From contig WIDE01000030.1 in NCBI GenBank assembly GCA_015039315.1, forward strand, positions 283,544-347,543: DNA of 64,000 nt, given 5' to 3'. Of the stretch, positions 24,376 to 35,844 are shown piece by piece (within the stretch, counting starts at the first letter, position 1; each line of letters starts with the position of its first letter). The notes beneath the pieces were generated by a model. The model saw only the letters and a list, made by a program, of their open reading frames with translations. It did no database searches and was not told where the DNA came from. The stretch is from Clavulina sp. PMI_390. Taxonomy: Eukaryota; Basidiomycota; Agaricomycetes; Cantharellales; Hydnaceae. The position numbers and the translations under genes are program-made.

Positions 24376-25000
24376 CGAGGTGGTTTGCGAGAGGGAATCG
24401 ACACAACGTCAAAGAGTCCACCGACGAATGCTATAGCTCTTATAGTACGCCGTCATATGCTATAGACGAGCTCCACCGCGTGTACCCAAAGAATAAGAGT
24501 AACGTCGCCGCTGTAGTAGCGGGCCAGTCTCTCCGTTTGTTGATTGCATACTGCTTCTCTTATTAACGGAGGGAGGCAGCTGAAAATATGGCTAATGCAA
24601 AGAAGGGGAATAACTCATCCAGCCGTCACATTTGCAAAGACCGGGTCTCTTCCATGTGATTGCGAGGAAGGGAGGATGGATGAGGATGGACGACTGCTGC
24701 TGTTGGTGAGGTGAACATCAACTGAATTGACCGCACAGCCACAACGATCATCGAGCCTCATTTTTTCATCGGATTCTCCATCTTCTGTCCTGGCTCTCCT
24801 GCTCGAGCTCCGTAGCCAGAAACTTCTCTAAACCCGCCCTTTGTACACTGCGCTTTATCTGCCAGAATCGCTTCGACTTCATCGATTAAAAAAAATCCTT
24901 TACCCCACGACTGGCCGCGGGGGTAAAGTGACACTACACTCTGCTTGGTAGTCTCATCACAAAGTCAGAGAGACATCCATAAAAAAAACTCGCCTCTGTA
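24376..25000. promoter_or_regulatory. Divergent promoter region, duplicated-domain gene / JIP5
   Basis: A 625-bp gap between divergently transcribed genes. On the minus strand TATAAGAG at 24437-24444 lies about 62 bp before the ATG of the duplicated-domain gene, a plausible TATA box. No TATA is seen before JIP5, as expected for a housekeeping gene. Confidence 0.45.
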
Positions 25001-27163
25001 ATGGCCGAGATTCCACTGGGAAACCAGCCATTCGACATCGCCTTCCATCCTTCTGAGCCTATCGTTCTCGCTGCTCTCCTCACTGGGCAAATCACCGCCT
25101 TCTCCTTCACGCACGACCAACCTGAGACAGAATTCAACTATGAAGAAAAGTTCTCTGTGCGCCCAACAAAGCGATCGTGTCGTGGTCTTGCCATGAGCAC
25201 CGATGGCGGAGTTGTATATAGCGTCACGAAGGACAAGACCATGCACGCGGTAGATGTAAGGACTGGAGCTGTCCTAGAAAATGTCATCGGAGCACACGAG
25301 TCAGTCAAGGTCTTTTTTCTTTGGCGAGGCATACAGTTAGACTCATAACCCTCTATCACAGTTCTGCCATAAATCGGATAGCATTGACTATGCCGAATGT
25401 CCTTGCCACTGGAGATGATGATGGGATCGTCAAGGCAAACCATCTTTCCCTCAATCGTCGATTCAGCTCTCCTCTATCTAACTTGAGGCTCCTTGTTTAA
25501 TGATATGGATTACAGCTCTGGGACACTCGAATTCTTCCCGCCTCCGCATCATCCTCACCAAAACGCGCACTGAGAACATACACCCACCACACCGACTACA
25601 TCTCCGACTTTCTCTTCCTCTCCAACAAAAAGCACCTCGTCAGTACGAGCGCCGACGGCACTCTCTCCGTCATTGACATCCGCGCAGGCAGTCGTCCCGT
25701 TAACACAAATCCCAGTGGGAGCTCATCCTCGGCCAGCGCGAAAAAGAAAAAGAAGAAGAAGAAAGGCGGTAACGGTCAACCAGAGGGCGGGGCTACTGCC
25801 ACATCTGCCGGCGCTGGTGCCAACGCAGGCGGAGGAGAAGAGAACGTGGAGGTGCCGAAGGGGGAGCCTATCGCGCAAAGCGAGGACCAGGAGGATGAGT
25901 TGTTGAGCATTGTCGGTATTCGTGGGTACGTGAATTCCTATTACTCTACGCGCCCTTTGCGAGCAATTCACTTATCCTGTCCTGTTATTGACTCGACATC
26001 CCAACATCAGAGGAACCAAAACGGTCGTCGGCACCCAATCTGGGATTCTCTCCGTATTCAACAACGAGCGCCGCGGATGGGGCGATAGCGTAGACCGAAT
26101 CCCTGGTCATCCACACTCTGTCGATGCGCTCTGCGTGCTTCCCTCGCATCTCATCCCCGCTTCTGCTTCGGGCTCCAATAACCCTTTCATCATGGACTCT
26201 GATGATGAGTCTGCTTCAGCTCATGGCCAAGCGATCTTGGCGACGGGCTCTAGTGACGGCATGGTCCGTCTTGTCCAGCTGTTCCCGACCAAGGTGCTCG
26301 GCGTCGTGGCGGATCACGGCGAGTTCCCTGTCGAGCGCATCAAGATGGACTTCCCGGCCGACGACGGGGATGGTAATGGTCCAAAGTCCAGGTGGCTCGC
26401 GAGCATCTCACACAATGATCGGATCGTGATGACGGACTTGAAGGACGCGCTTGAGGATAGTGACGATGAAGACGAGGATGATGATTCTGACAACCATGAC
26501 GGAGAAGCAAAAGACGTCAACATGGGGGAATCTGAAGATGAGTCTGACGATGATGAAGAGTCCGATGCTGATGAGGCCGCGGCCACCCGCCGTGCTTCCA
26601 TGTCGGAGGACGAAGGTTCTGATTCTGACATGGCCTCAGATGCAGATGAGCCAGCTACCAACGAACCGCCTGCACGTCCACCCAACTTCAGCTTACCCAA
26701 ACCCCTCCCCACTCAAACTACCAGTGTTTCCGCCTCTACCCCCTCAGCAGACCCTGCTGCCTCCAAGAAATCCAGTGCGCTGGACAGTTTCTCTTTCTCT
26801 GGGACGTTCCAGCCTCCTCAACGGAAGGCACTAACTTTGGACGATCCAGTCAACGACAACGCTCTGGAGGAGGTTTATGAAGATGGGGATGATGGCGAGG
26901 ATTCCAAGCTAACAGCCAGTGTAGCAACAAAACGACGGGCATCCGAGTCATCTTCAATAACGAAGCCTTCCGTCAGAAAGCTCGAGCCAAAAGCGGCTCC
27001 AGGTGGGAAGGCCCTTTCTGGCCCAATGAACGGAATGGATGCGGCAGGAGGGGAGGATGATGAAGAGAGAAAGAGAAAGAAAAGGAAAAAGGAGAAGAAA
27101 CCAGCGGCTGGGACGAAGGGGGATGGTGCGATGAGAGGTGGGGTTTCATTTGATGGCTTGTAA
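25001..27163 (+). CDS. JIP5: WD-repeat ribosome-biogenesis protein JIP5/WDR55
   Basis: Nucleolar WD40 protein needed for pre-rRNA processing and 60S assembly in yeast. Exons 25001-25299, 25362-25434, 25516-25925 and 26011-27163 give 644 aa. The N-terminus matches the family (FDIAFHPSEPIVLAALLTG, then GDDDGIVKLWDTR). Intron 2 begins with GC rather than GT (AAG/GCAAAC...TTACAG). The WD motif V-K-L-W-D-x-R is restored only with this GC-AG intron; a GT four codons' phase earlier would lose V-K. A Lys-rich insert lies near residue 205. A long Asp/Glu/Ser tract at about 400-470 and a KRKKRKKEKK tail are typical nucleolar features. Confidence 0.92.
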
Positions 27164-27984
27164 CGAAGTTATCATTAGGTTGGCTAGCAGGCTTGGTGAC
27201 TACTGCCTCGCAAAGCATGCTTATTATGCGCGTTCTGCAATGATAACTATCCAGGAACCGTTCTACGCTGCGTCCTTGGTTTTCTTCCCTGAGTACAATC
27301 GCCACTGCTCGTCAGTGGGTGACTCAAGCCCGCTAATTCGGAGAGACCGATCTGATCATATAATCAATCCAATGGAGGCTAGATAGCTCAGCGATAGGCG
27401 GAATCACTACTGGCACCCTGAGCTCAGTTGAACAGAAAGTTCCTCATCGGAGCTGGTGGTGGTAGGTTTGTTTACAGCAGGACCTTGTGTTTGATATCAA
27501 ATCCACGCTACGCTACACGACATTAAGATCGATGGTGCCTGTGTATAATTGGATCCCATGACCGCTGGTGGGACTCGAACGTAAAATGGTAAACATGCCC
27601 AGGATCTGAAACGAGAACATCTTTCAATCCTTCCCCTGTGCTTAGGAATTATGAATTATTCACTCGTGGTACCAGCGACAAGTATTAAACGACGAGTACT
27701 AGAAAAGGAGGGGCGAGAGCATCAGAGGCTCCAGCGCCCCACCCGTGGTCTCACTGGCAGTCTCGGACCGCAGGGAGTGCGGCAGGTCCACAGTAAGTAA
27801 TTACCATCCAAATTGCTAGGATACTGTCAGCTTCGAAACGCATTACGCGATATTAGCAGAATGGTGGAGAATCTCCTCTGTACCGCGGGACTAGAAAAAG
27901 CAATGAACGCTCCGAACAAGCAACAACACAACCTTAGCTGAAAACACTTACCACAGATCCCCAATAACTTACAACCAGTTACAC
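27164..27984. other. Intergenic region with a tRNA-like fragment only
   Basis: About 820 bp without a gene. On the minus strand near 27560-27580 a GTTCGAGTCCCACCAGCGGT segment resembles a tRNA T-arm and acceptor, but no matching 5' acceptor, D-arm or T-stem pairing is present. It was therefore not called a tRNA. Confidence 0.4.
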
Positions 27985-28854
27985 CTAATGGGCGAGACGT
28001 CGTTGCGTTTTTGCAATAGCTACAGCCTTATAGAAGAATTGACGGAAGGCAGCGTGAAAGCCTTCGGAAGCAAACTCTCCTTTCCATAACGGCTTCTCGA
28101 ACCCATCTAGCTTGGCGTCATTGTACTGGAAAAACATAGCCGTTTTACCAGCTATCGCTAGTCCGAGTTGTTCAGGCTATCCCATCGTGTCCAGGTAGCC
28201 CAAAAGCTGGTCGCGTGCAGCATATATATTGTGAGTTTTCACCTCGACCAGTAGAAGACAATCTTGATGCGAAGCGTTGTCAGATAGATAGCAGGCAACG
28301 ATGAAATCAGGCCGAGGAGGGGAAGATTTTTTGAGCACGGCCCGATTATACGAGTCAAGTCCAGCTTCAGGGTCGTCTAGTTCCACCGAGAGGTTGAAGA
28401 GAGGAGCTTGCCCCTTGTACATGACATTATATTTCTTTGGTATTCGAGGGTCGGATGCACGTTGGAGATCCGGAGACTGCATGGCTTCTTGAAGAACTTG
28501 CAGGATAAAACCATACATTTCGCCCTCGTCTGGGCACGGCCGCTGGTCTGCCAGTTCATAGTACCGGTTTCGAGTTCGTTTTCTCTCAATCAGCCCCTGT
28601 GAAGCAGTGTCGGACAATTGAACCACCAAGAAAATGAAATACCCACCATACGATTCAGATAAGATTTCTCACGGTAAAGTGGCTCCAAAGGTCTAGGTCA
28701 AATATGTCAAAAACCCGGCATTAGATCAGATCTGGAAGGCATTCAAAATGAAGACTCAGAGGAGTCATACCGCCGTGACACGATTGGCGTGAGACTGGCC
28801 AATCCTCCAGGGATCGTCTTACAAGTCGCTAAGGACCTTGGGTTTTCAGAGTGA
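27985..28854 (-). pseudogene. PD-(D/E)XK nuclease-like gene with in-frame stop
   Basis: Exon pieces 28771 and upstream, 28692-28647 and 28596-28177 join in phase. The protein contains RPDFIVACYL and LLLVEVKTHN about 20 residues apart, then a Gln-bearing helix ARDQLLGYL. That is the D...E-x-K core of the restriction-endonuclease-like fold. A TAG at 28177-28179 follows GYLDTMG, yet the same frame stays open for 63 more codons (PEQLGLAIAGKTAMFFQYND onward) to a stop at 27985-27987, and the extension reads like the rest of the domain. So the gene is either disabled by one nonsense change, read through, or truncated but still folding. No start codon is secure; the first exon is open upstream without an ATG. 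Confidence 0.6.
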
Positions 28855-29035
28855 AACGGGAGTGGGGAAGGGAATGGAGAAAAAAAGCATGAGAAGCACA
28901 GCACTCTATAGTCATTACGGAGTGAAACCCACTAACACCAGTTCAAGTTGGCGCTTGTTTGTCCCTAAAACAGCCGTATCACAACCACCAACCACCACCA
29001 CCACTACACCACTACTCCTCTAATTGCTCGGAAAT
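28855..29035 (+). promoter_or_regulatory. Upstream region and CCACCA-rich leader of small-protein gene copy A
   Basis: Between the broken nuclease gene and copy A. The last 60 bases are CCACCA/CACTAC-rich. A similar CCACCA-rich leader precedes copy B, consistent with duplication of the 5' flank. Confidence 0.35.
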
Positions 29036-29625
29036 ATGATTGATGTCGACGTTGTGCCGGGTTATGTACCCCAGCTTTCAGGAGAGAATGCGGAGGAATT
29101 TAGAAAGCTTGCCAAGATTGGGCTTCCCGTCAGCAGTCCCTCCTTTCCCCCAAAAGTTTGGTCATATCTTTGCCGCCATGGAGTCGTCAATGTCCATTTT
29201 GCACGGTATCCCCGTGGAAAAAAGGCTCCAACTCGACTCTTCATTGCCACCCGAGGCGAAGAGCTTCGCCCATGGAACTACAAGTTCAGAGAGACGAAGC
29301 GAGACAAGGCCGTACTCCAGAAATATAAAGATATCAATCCGGCGATCCGCGCTCTTCTAGGAGGCGCTAAATTTGGCTCCCTTCCAGATCGCAAGCACAG
29401 GATGGTTCTTCCTGGAGAGGAAGGTTTGTCTGACGAGGTGTGTGGTTCTGTCCAGTAAAGGCCCCTCTATTTCCTTCATTTTCATCTACGCTGCCATATT
29501 ATCTTGAACTGAGTGGCTCATTTATCCGGTATATAACTTAGGACGATATCGAAGTAGAGCTGGAAGAAGATGAACAACCACAGGGGAGGGCAATGGTGAC
29601 AAGGAGCCGTGCAAAAATGATGTGA
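29036..29625 (+). CDS. Unrecognised small protein, tandem copy A (161 aa)
   Basis: Exons 29036-29437 and 29542-29625, phase-0 GT-AG intron. Family unknown. Blocks shared with copy B 1.8 kb downstream are VVPGYVPQLS, HFARYPRGKKAPTRLFIAT, EELRPWNYKFRETKRDKA, LQKYKDINPAI, GSLPD and a C-terminal MVTRSRAK box in its own exon. The protein is basic in the middle, with an acidic stretch (DDIEVELEEDEQP) before the TRSRAK box. There is no signal peptide or membrane segment. The start is the first in-frame ATG, giving MIDVDVVPGY. Confidence 0.7.
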
Positions 29626-29921
29626 AGTTCCTAGCTGCTCCAACTATGTATACCTTATTTTATATGCACGTTGTGGCCGATGCTATTAACTACTAGTTCT
29701 GGTCCTATCTCCTTGGCAAGAACAATCCGCAAACGGGAGGAGCGGAGTCGGAGTGTCAAACATTAACATATAACTGGGAAGTACGGGAATGGGTGGGCCT
29801 TACCTAATCGGCCCCCGAATACCCGGAAATGGTAGATGAGCTGAGATACGTTGTCGCTCTAATAGAGCATTCATCCCCAAACGTACTTGTACCCGTTCCA
29901 TTGAGGGCTATTGAAATCTAG

Positions 29922-29960
29922 GGAGAGGAAGGAAAGAAGGCAGGCAGGAAGGAAGGAAAT
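29922..29960. repeat. GGAA/GGCA microsatellite
   Basis: A purine tract of repeated GGAA and GGCA units on the plus strand. A complementary TTCC tract lies about 400 bp downstream, so the two could pair as a long-armed hairpin. Confidence 0.7.
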
Positions 29961-30362
29961 AACAAAGTAGCATATCTAACAAAGAATGCCACTTGTATCA
30001 TCAAGGCTTCCCATGAGTGGTTTGCCTAATTATAATCTGGAGTCATTGTTCGCTTTGTCCATCTGTGCGACCGTTCGGCGCCTCGTGGTTGAACTGGACG
30101 CCACATCATAGTGCTCCAGGTCATCGCGCCTAGCGCTCGTTAGCTTACAGATATATCAGTGCTTCATGCCTGCAGTGGGCGGGGTCAATTCATAGCTAAG
30201 GTGGTTGTGAGGCGCAAAGTGTTCGGCGGATGTGGTAGCATCATTTTGAATAATCTCCACATGCGCACGCTCCTGGTAAAGCCAGTGCATACTAACCACG
30301 CATACTGGTAACGTCCTCCTTTGTTCTGAGGGGAAAGGCAAAAAAAAAAAAATTGCTGACTA

Positions 30363-30386
30363 CCTTCCTTCCTTCCTTCCTTCCCT
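30363..30386. repeat. TTCC microsatellite
   Basis: Five or six CCTT/TTCC units on the plus strand, inverted relative to the GGAA tract at 29922-29960, just after a poly-A run (about 30341-30353). Confidence 0.7.
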
Positions 30387-30814
30387 TGTTTCAATACTTC
30401 TGGTAAAAATGACATGCACGACATCTTCATCTTCATCTGCCATCTGAGACATGCAGTGCTGAAGGGTGTTCTGGCGATGAACTCGTGTTTATAGCGAAGT
30501 TGTGACCGAGGGTAGTCCGTTGAATTGTTTTGTTAACGTGGGAATTTTCCGGGGCGCGCTATGACCTGGATAGTCATCCAGGTAACATAGCGAACGCCAG
30601 AGCGTCAGAAGGTTGCAACTATCTTTAACATAGAGTGCATGATACACATAATAGATTAATTTCACGTCACATATCCATCTGATATGATGTTGTACATGGT
30701 GACATTCTTCATAAAGAGAGAAGTGAGACATTGCCTCGGCCCTGTGCAGTTGATCTTTGTTTTGATACCACCACCCATTGCCCACCACCAGCAGCTCACC
30801 ACCAGCCACCAAGC

Positions 30815-31432
30815 ATGACCAAAATCTCGATGGCATTTGATGGTGTGATGGTCGGCGTTGTTCCAGGCTATCTACCGCGCCTCGACGCGGAGAACTTGGA
30901 GGCATTTAGAACGCTTGCCGGAATCACCGTTCCTATAGCCCATCGTTTTTTCCTCTCCAAAGTTGCGAGGTATCTACGGGTACATGATATCTACCCTACA
31001 CACTTTGCACGATATCCGCGCGGAGAAAAAGCCCCGACCCGACTTTTCATTGCCACTCGTCGTGAGGAGCTTCGCCCGTGGATGCACAAGTTCAAAGAGA
31101 CCAGGCGGGACAAAGCCCTTCTTCAAAAGTATAAAGATGTTAACCCCGCCATATGCGCACTTCTTGAAGGCGCAGAGTTTGGATCGCTCCCAGATCCCGA
31201 TCACATGGCGGTCCTTCCCGGAGAGGAAAATTTGCGCGACGATGTAAGTGGTTTCAGCTGTTGGTAACCTGTTATTTCTTTCTTACTAGGGCCCCCCTCC
31301 AATCTCTCTGCTTTTTCACTTGTCTTTTGGTATGCTCCACAGGCGAACCCTCGGTTCACGTCAGGTGAAGAAAGGGGATCGCAAGGACGAGTTATAATGA
31401 CGAGGAGCCGTACACGAAGGGGAATTTCTTAG
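30815..31432 (+). CDS. Unrecognised small protein, tandem copy B (172 aa)
   Basis: Exons 30815-31243 and 31343-31432. It has the same gene structure as copy A: one phase-0 intron before the C-terminal exon. Shared blocks are VVPGYLPRLD, HFARYPRGEKAPTRLFIAT, EELRPWMHKFKETRRDKA, LQKYKDVNPAI, EFGSLPD and IMTRSRTRRG. The N-terminus is longer here (MTKISMAFDGVMV before GVVPGY); a start at the second or third ATG would match copy A better. Both copies have open frames and good splice sites, so both may be expressed. Confidence 0.7.
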
Positions 31433-32260
31433 CTGGTCTCTCAATAGTTGATTGAAATTCCATGCTTCATTCAACAACTAGGATTCTACCCAGCCTACTC
31501 CCCCCATAGTATTTTGTGTTGTCTTCATTCATCTTGTCCCTCGCTCTCATAGGTGGGATATTATTACAATTGCGGGAGGGGGGCACCCAATATCTTTATG
31601 GTCAACAGTTATATTCGGTGCTATTGATGAAGAGGTATCAGGGTTGTGGCTCTGGGCTTGCCTTCCCTTTACCAGTGGCGAATCTCGGGCCCGAAACATT
31701 GGCAATCATAGACCTCAGCCAGAAGACACACGAGTACATCAGAAATTCCCTGCCGCATGCTATTAATTTTGATTCCAATTCTCATGATGATTCCGATTCT
31801 GCCCGCTTTTTCTTGATCTTCGCCGTCCTTGGTACTCTTACACTACTCCTATGCTGCGCGGCGCGGCGCCACACCGCACCAATGTCAGAACCAGAATCAA
31901 TTTTTTGCGGTAAAAGTCACCTCCAGATCCGGAAGAGAGTCCTGGGCTGATCATTGCATTCGCCACGGGGCGATATGAATGGGCGCCGAGATGCAGACAT
32001 CTCATCTGACCACCCAGCCGTCTTGAAGATACGATGGATTGCTTGTTAGAAAGGGGGTCCTCAGCCCAAATCCGCGTCTATATGACTATCTCCTTCAGTA
32101 CTCTTAATGGGACATCTTAATATTGATTACGCGCTGGCTGCCCGTGGATCATCACCAAATCGGATATAAAACTTAACACACCGATGGGCGGCTCTAACGT
32201 CGAACACTACTTCCTGTAATCACTTTGAAACTATCCGCACGACTCGGTGGCATGAGCCAC
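31433..32260. other. Intergenic region between copy B and acyl-CoA synthetase 3' end
   Basis: About 830 bp. Holds only the weak membrane-protein frame at 31627-31950 described separately; the remainder shows no gene. Confidence 0.35.
31627..31950 (+). CDS. Possible 107-aa single-pass membrane protein
   Basis: An ATG-initiated frame with one clear hydrophobic helix (FFLIFAVLGTLTLLLCC) followed by basic residues. No family is recognised and no supporting splice structure was found. The frame is open upstream to about 31516 without another ATG, so it may be the last exon of a degraded or spliced gene. Confidence 0.2.
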   Translation: MKRYQGCGSGLAFPLPVANLGPETLAIIDLSQKTHEYIRNSLPHAINFDSNSHDDSDSARFFLIFAVLGTLTLLLCCAARRHTAPMSEPESIFCGKSHLQIRKRVLG

Positions 32261-35122
32261 TCAAAGCCTGAGCTTTAAAGTTCGTTTATGCTCCCCCCAA
32301 GCCGATTTTGCACGTGTTCTAAGAGGTTCTTTCACAATCTTCCCTGCCGCATTAGTTGGTAGAGGCTCATGATTTTTAGCGACGATCACCATGACTGGGA
32401 CGGCAAACGCAGGAAGCCTGAAGAGAATGTTAGCAATAATGCTTAGTTCCAATTTCTGCCCCCACCAAGAGCCCAGATTGTTAGGTTCGTCACACACACC
32501 TTTCTTGTACCCCCGCTAGCAGTTCTTCTTCAGTGACTTCCATCCCGTGCTTCGGGACGGCAAACACCACGGGTAACTCGCCGAGCCGCTTATCAGGCAC
32601 CCCGACGGCAGCGCAGGACAGGATCCGTTCATCATCATAGAAGGCATTCTCGACTGAGACAGCATCCTAAGGACAGAGCAAGGAGGATGGAATGAGACTA
32701 GTGTCAACTGTTATACGCTAAAGAGAAGGAGCATGTTAGAACGTACAATGTTCTCTCCTCCGCGAATAATAAGATCCTTCACTATGAAGTCAAGACCGGT
32801 GAGGGATGCAAAATATCGGCCTACCATAGAGTCAAGGCCCACCTCGTCCTTTGATATACAAGAAACCTTCCTTGTCGACATAACCCAGATCTTGCGAATT
32901 GAACCATCCATCTTTCGTAAGCACCTTGGCCGTCGCAGCTACGAGATTCCATGAGCTTGGACGTAATTTTTGGGGAGCTGATAGCATAAAACGGCATACT
33001 CGGATCCTTGTAGTAACCAACCATAACCATTGGGCCTCTTCTAAAGTGAGGTATGAATTTTAGGCAGCGAGCAATAGAGGGAGGCAAAAAAAAAAAAAAC
33101 CTACATCCAGATCTCTCCGATTTCACCAATGGGGCACTCCTGCTGCGAGCTTGGGTCGACGATCATAAGGTCCATTATCGTAAAAGCTCGGCCTCTAAGC
33201 AAATGCGGAGTAAATAAAGCGAGGCTTCATAACGAGAAACGGAGAGAACTCAACGTTGAATATGGGCGGGCCCTTGAGTCTCCTCCACTAATGGCAGCGA
33301 TCCCAGCACACGTCTCCGTGAGGCCGTACCCTTGGCCACTGGAAGAGATGGAGCAAGAAATAAGTAATATGCGTGAGCTAGGAGATCTTCTGGGGGATGT
33401 GCATAATAACGCGAGATATTGACGTACTTGAGCACCCGCCCATCCGGATTGGTACCAGGTAATTTAGGGACGTTACGGGCAATTTGAGGTGGTGCGGGGG
33501 CTCCACCATAAGATATCATTTGGAGATAGGTCTTAGCTTTGAGGAATTCCTCGTTTTCCAAAAGGTCGAGCGCTATAGATGGGACACTGCCCAGTGAACG
33601 AAATGGGAGAATTAGGGCTCGTCACAAAGTGTCATATGTGTTTGAATCATGGATTCTGAATGGAGAACTAACCCTCCAGTCGAAGTAATCTTCTCCTTCA
33701 TCAACAGCTCCATGGCTTGGCCCACATCCCACTTCTTCATCAAGACCATTTTGCCTCCGACCAGCGTGGTCCCGTACATTATGGACATACACCCGGTCAC
33801 ATGGAACAACGGGATGGTCAAAAGAGAAGCTCTCTGCAGTGGTGGTGGAGTGGCGAGGAACTCTAGGCCGTCTCCTTTCCGGAGAACAGTACGGACAATG
33901 GTGATTATCTGCTGGAATGATGCGGTCAAGTTGTTTAGCTGGCTGCAAAGGACGCCTTTAGGCAGGCCAGTCCTAGAATTGAGGTTGGTGCAGTGAGCAA
34001 ATTTAAGTGCATGCCAATGGATGCGAGGTTAATGGCTAGGCCACTCACGTTCCAGAAGTGAAGAAGATCGATCCATCATCTGCCCATCCACACGGCGCCT
34101 CCTCTTTCCACGACTCGCTCGTAGCGATATTTGCGTGCTTGTTACCCTTTCCGACTGCCCTCTCCCAATCATGAACGCCAGTGATTCGTAGTGCAACCTT
34201 CGCGGTTTTCTCATCATCGAAGTTCTTCTTCAGTACAACTAGGACACCTGTCGCGCCACACTCCTTTTTGACTCGTGTGATGTGCGAAGAGAGACGGACG
34301 GTGCGCTCGGTGTCGAGGATTATGAGTTTGGGTGTGGTCAGGGTCAAGCAGTGTGCAATCACATGCCCAGGCGAGAGCGCATTGACGCAAACAGGGACGG
34401 CACCAAGGAGAGATGGCAAGCCCAGAAAGCAATCATCCACTGTATCGGGTGATTGGCAAGCGGCGTGACCAACACATGAGCATGGCGATCCGGAGAGTCC
34501 CAGTTCACAAATAGTAACACCAACAAAGATCGGTTCACAGAGAAGAGGATTCATGAGCGGTCAACCCTTGACAACATCCCACGGCATATAGAGACCTCCG
34601 ACGCGCTTCGTATAGAACACACTCGAGCAAGGCTCGTACCAAGCAGATGTCACATCAGCCGCTCACCTCAGGATAGTTCCTCATAACGATCGCCACTCGA
34701 TCGCCTTTGTGAACATCGTAGACATCACGAAAGATGCTTGCAGCTCGGGAAGACGCATCGAACGTTTCTTGATATGTATAACGTTCGTGGTCGAGGACGA
34801 TGTAATCAGCCTTGGCGTTCTTCTCAACGGCGCCCAAGAAAAAGGCACGCAAGTTCTATCAGATCAGGGTGTGGGGCAGATTTTCACATTCAACGGGTGA
34901 CCCGGAGCCGGTGCCGAATCAGCGAACGCAACCGATGAACATGTGTTGTGATATCGCAACCTAGGCGAGACGTACAGGAGGGGTTTTCTTGATCACTTTG
35001 ACCATCCGTCTGTTTAAGACGATGGTATGAGCCTCCAACGGGCCCCCAGGGCCATGTAATATCCTATCGCATTCCTCCAATGTCCTCTGTGGCACCCATT
35101 CGAAGTCGTTGTCCTGGCTCAT
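32261..35122 (-). pseudogene. Acyl-CoA synthetase (AMP-binding), one-base frameshift
   Basis: ANL-superfamily adenylating enzyme of the fungal long-chain/4CL-like acyl-CoA ligase type. Twelve exons: 35122-34976, 34855-34667, 34439-34049, 33972-33673, 33586-33428, 33338-33255, 33194-33105, 33040-33000, 32938-32843, 32781-32747, 32666-32500 and 32417-32261. Core motifs are present: FFTSGTTGLPKGV, QGYGLTET, LGYVDKEGFLYIKGR, VKDLIIRGGENI and the catalytic-lysine PTNAAGKIVKE. All exon phases agree except exon 3, which is one base short: WMIAFWACHL is followed in another frame by LGAVPVCVNA, at about 34405-34412 in a CTCTC run. The total would be about 618 aa if intact. Either a recent pseudogene or a sequencing slip; everything else is conserved. 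Confidence 0.85.
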
Positions 35123-35844
35123 ATCTGTGGACAAGGAAGAACAAGAGACAGCTGCGCTTCAGCTTCGGGAAACTAGAGGAGAACAGCGAGGACAGAGCAG
35201 ATGGGAAAAGGGAGTTGGGGGCGCTGCAGCTTGCGCGTGTGAAACACTTTATTGACAGACTTTGCGTATACAGTTCACCCCAGTGCGTGACCAACCCTTT
35301 TGAAGGCATGCTCATAGCTTGATGATGGGCTAACACAAATAGTCACCCTTTTGCCACTCATGCGCCATCGTCTATCGGAATCACCATTGCACGAATTCAT
35401 AATTCCATCAAAAGGGCGTCATTCGCTCCACAGCTCAGGATTAATCTCAACCACCCACCTTTTCTCGCTGGGCTTTCCTCGCCACCAGAACCTCTTTTTG
35501 GGTAAAGAAAGGCCGTTAGTTGGCGTTCTGTCTGATGAGGACGAGGAATTATCTAAATAGATAAAACCCAGAGCCTTGGCATGCGTGCCGGTAGTGAAAG
35601 AATTTTCTAGCAATACGACTCATATATTACCATGGTGCACGCCACGCAGACTTCATCTACCGGCACCAACCAGCCTTATCCAAACGATACTTCAAACCAT
35701 GAAAGAGAACCAAGATATTCCTGCCATGTAATAGATAAATCAAGATTGATAGACGTTCCCTAAAAAGAATCAGAATATTTTTGTGAGTGCGGCGTGAAGC
35801 CACATCGAGTAAATCAAAATTCAGTTTCAGCGCATGAGGTGGTG
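35123..35844. other. Intergenic region
   Basis: About 720 bp between the acyl-CoA synthetase start and the stop of the first GH16 gene, both minus strand. It should contain the synthetase promoter. No gene seen. Confidence 0.4.

Larger units (their letters stand above)
29626..30814. other. Spacer between tandem small-protein copies
   Basis: About 1.2 kb holding the 3' end of copy A and the promoter of copy B. It contains a GGAA-rich tract at 29922-29960 and a TTCC-rich tract at 30363-30386 in opposite orientation. No gene seen. Confidence 0.45.

Noticed and set aside
26314..26712. 132-aa Ser-rich minus-strand frame
   Set aside because: Mirror image of the Asp/Glu codons in the acidic tract of JIP5.
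27560..27580. tRNA-like T-arm and acceptor on the minus strand
   Set aside because: No 5' acceptor complementary to the 3' end, no D-arm or anticodon arm at the right spacing, and the T-stem does not pair.
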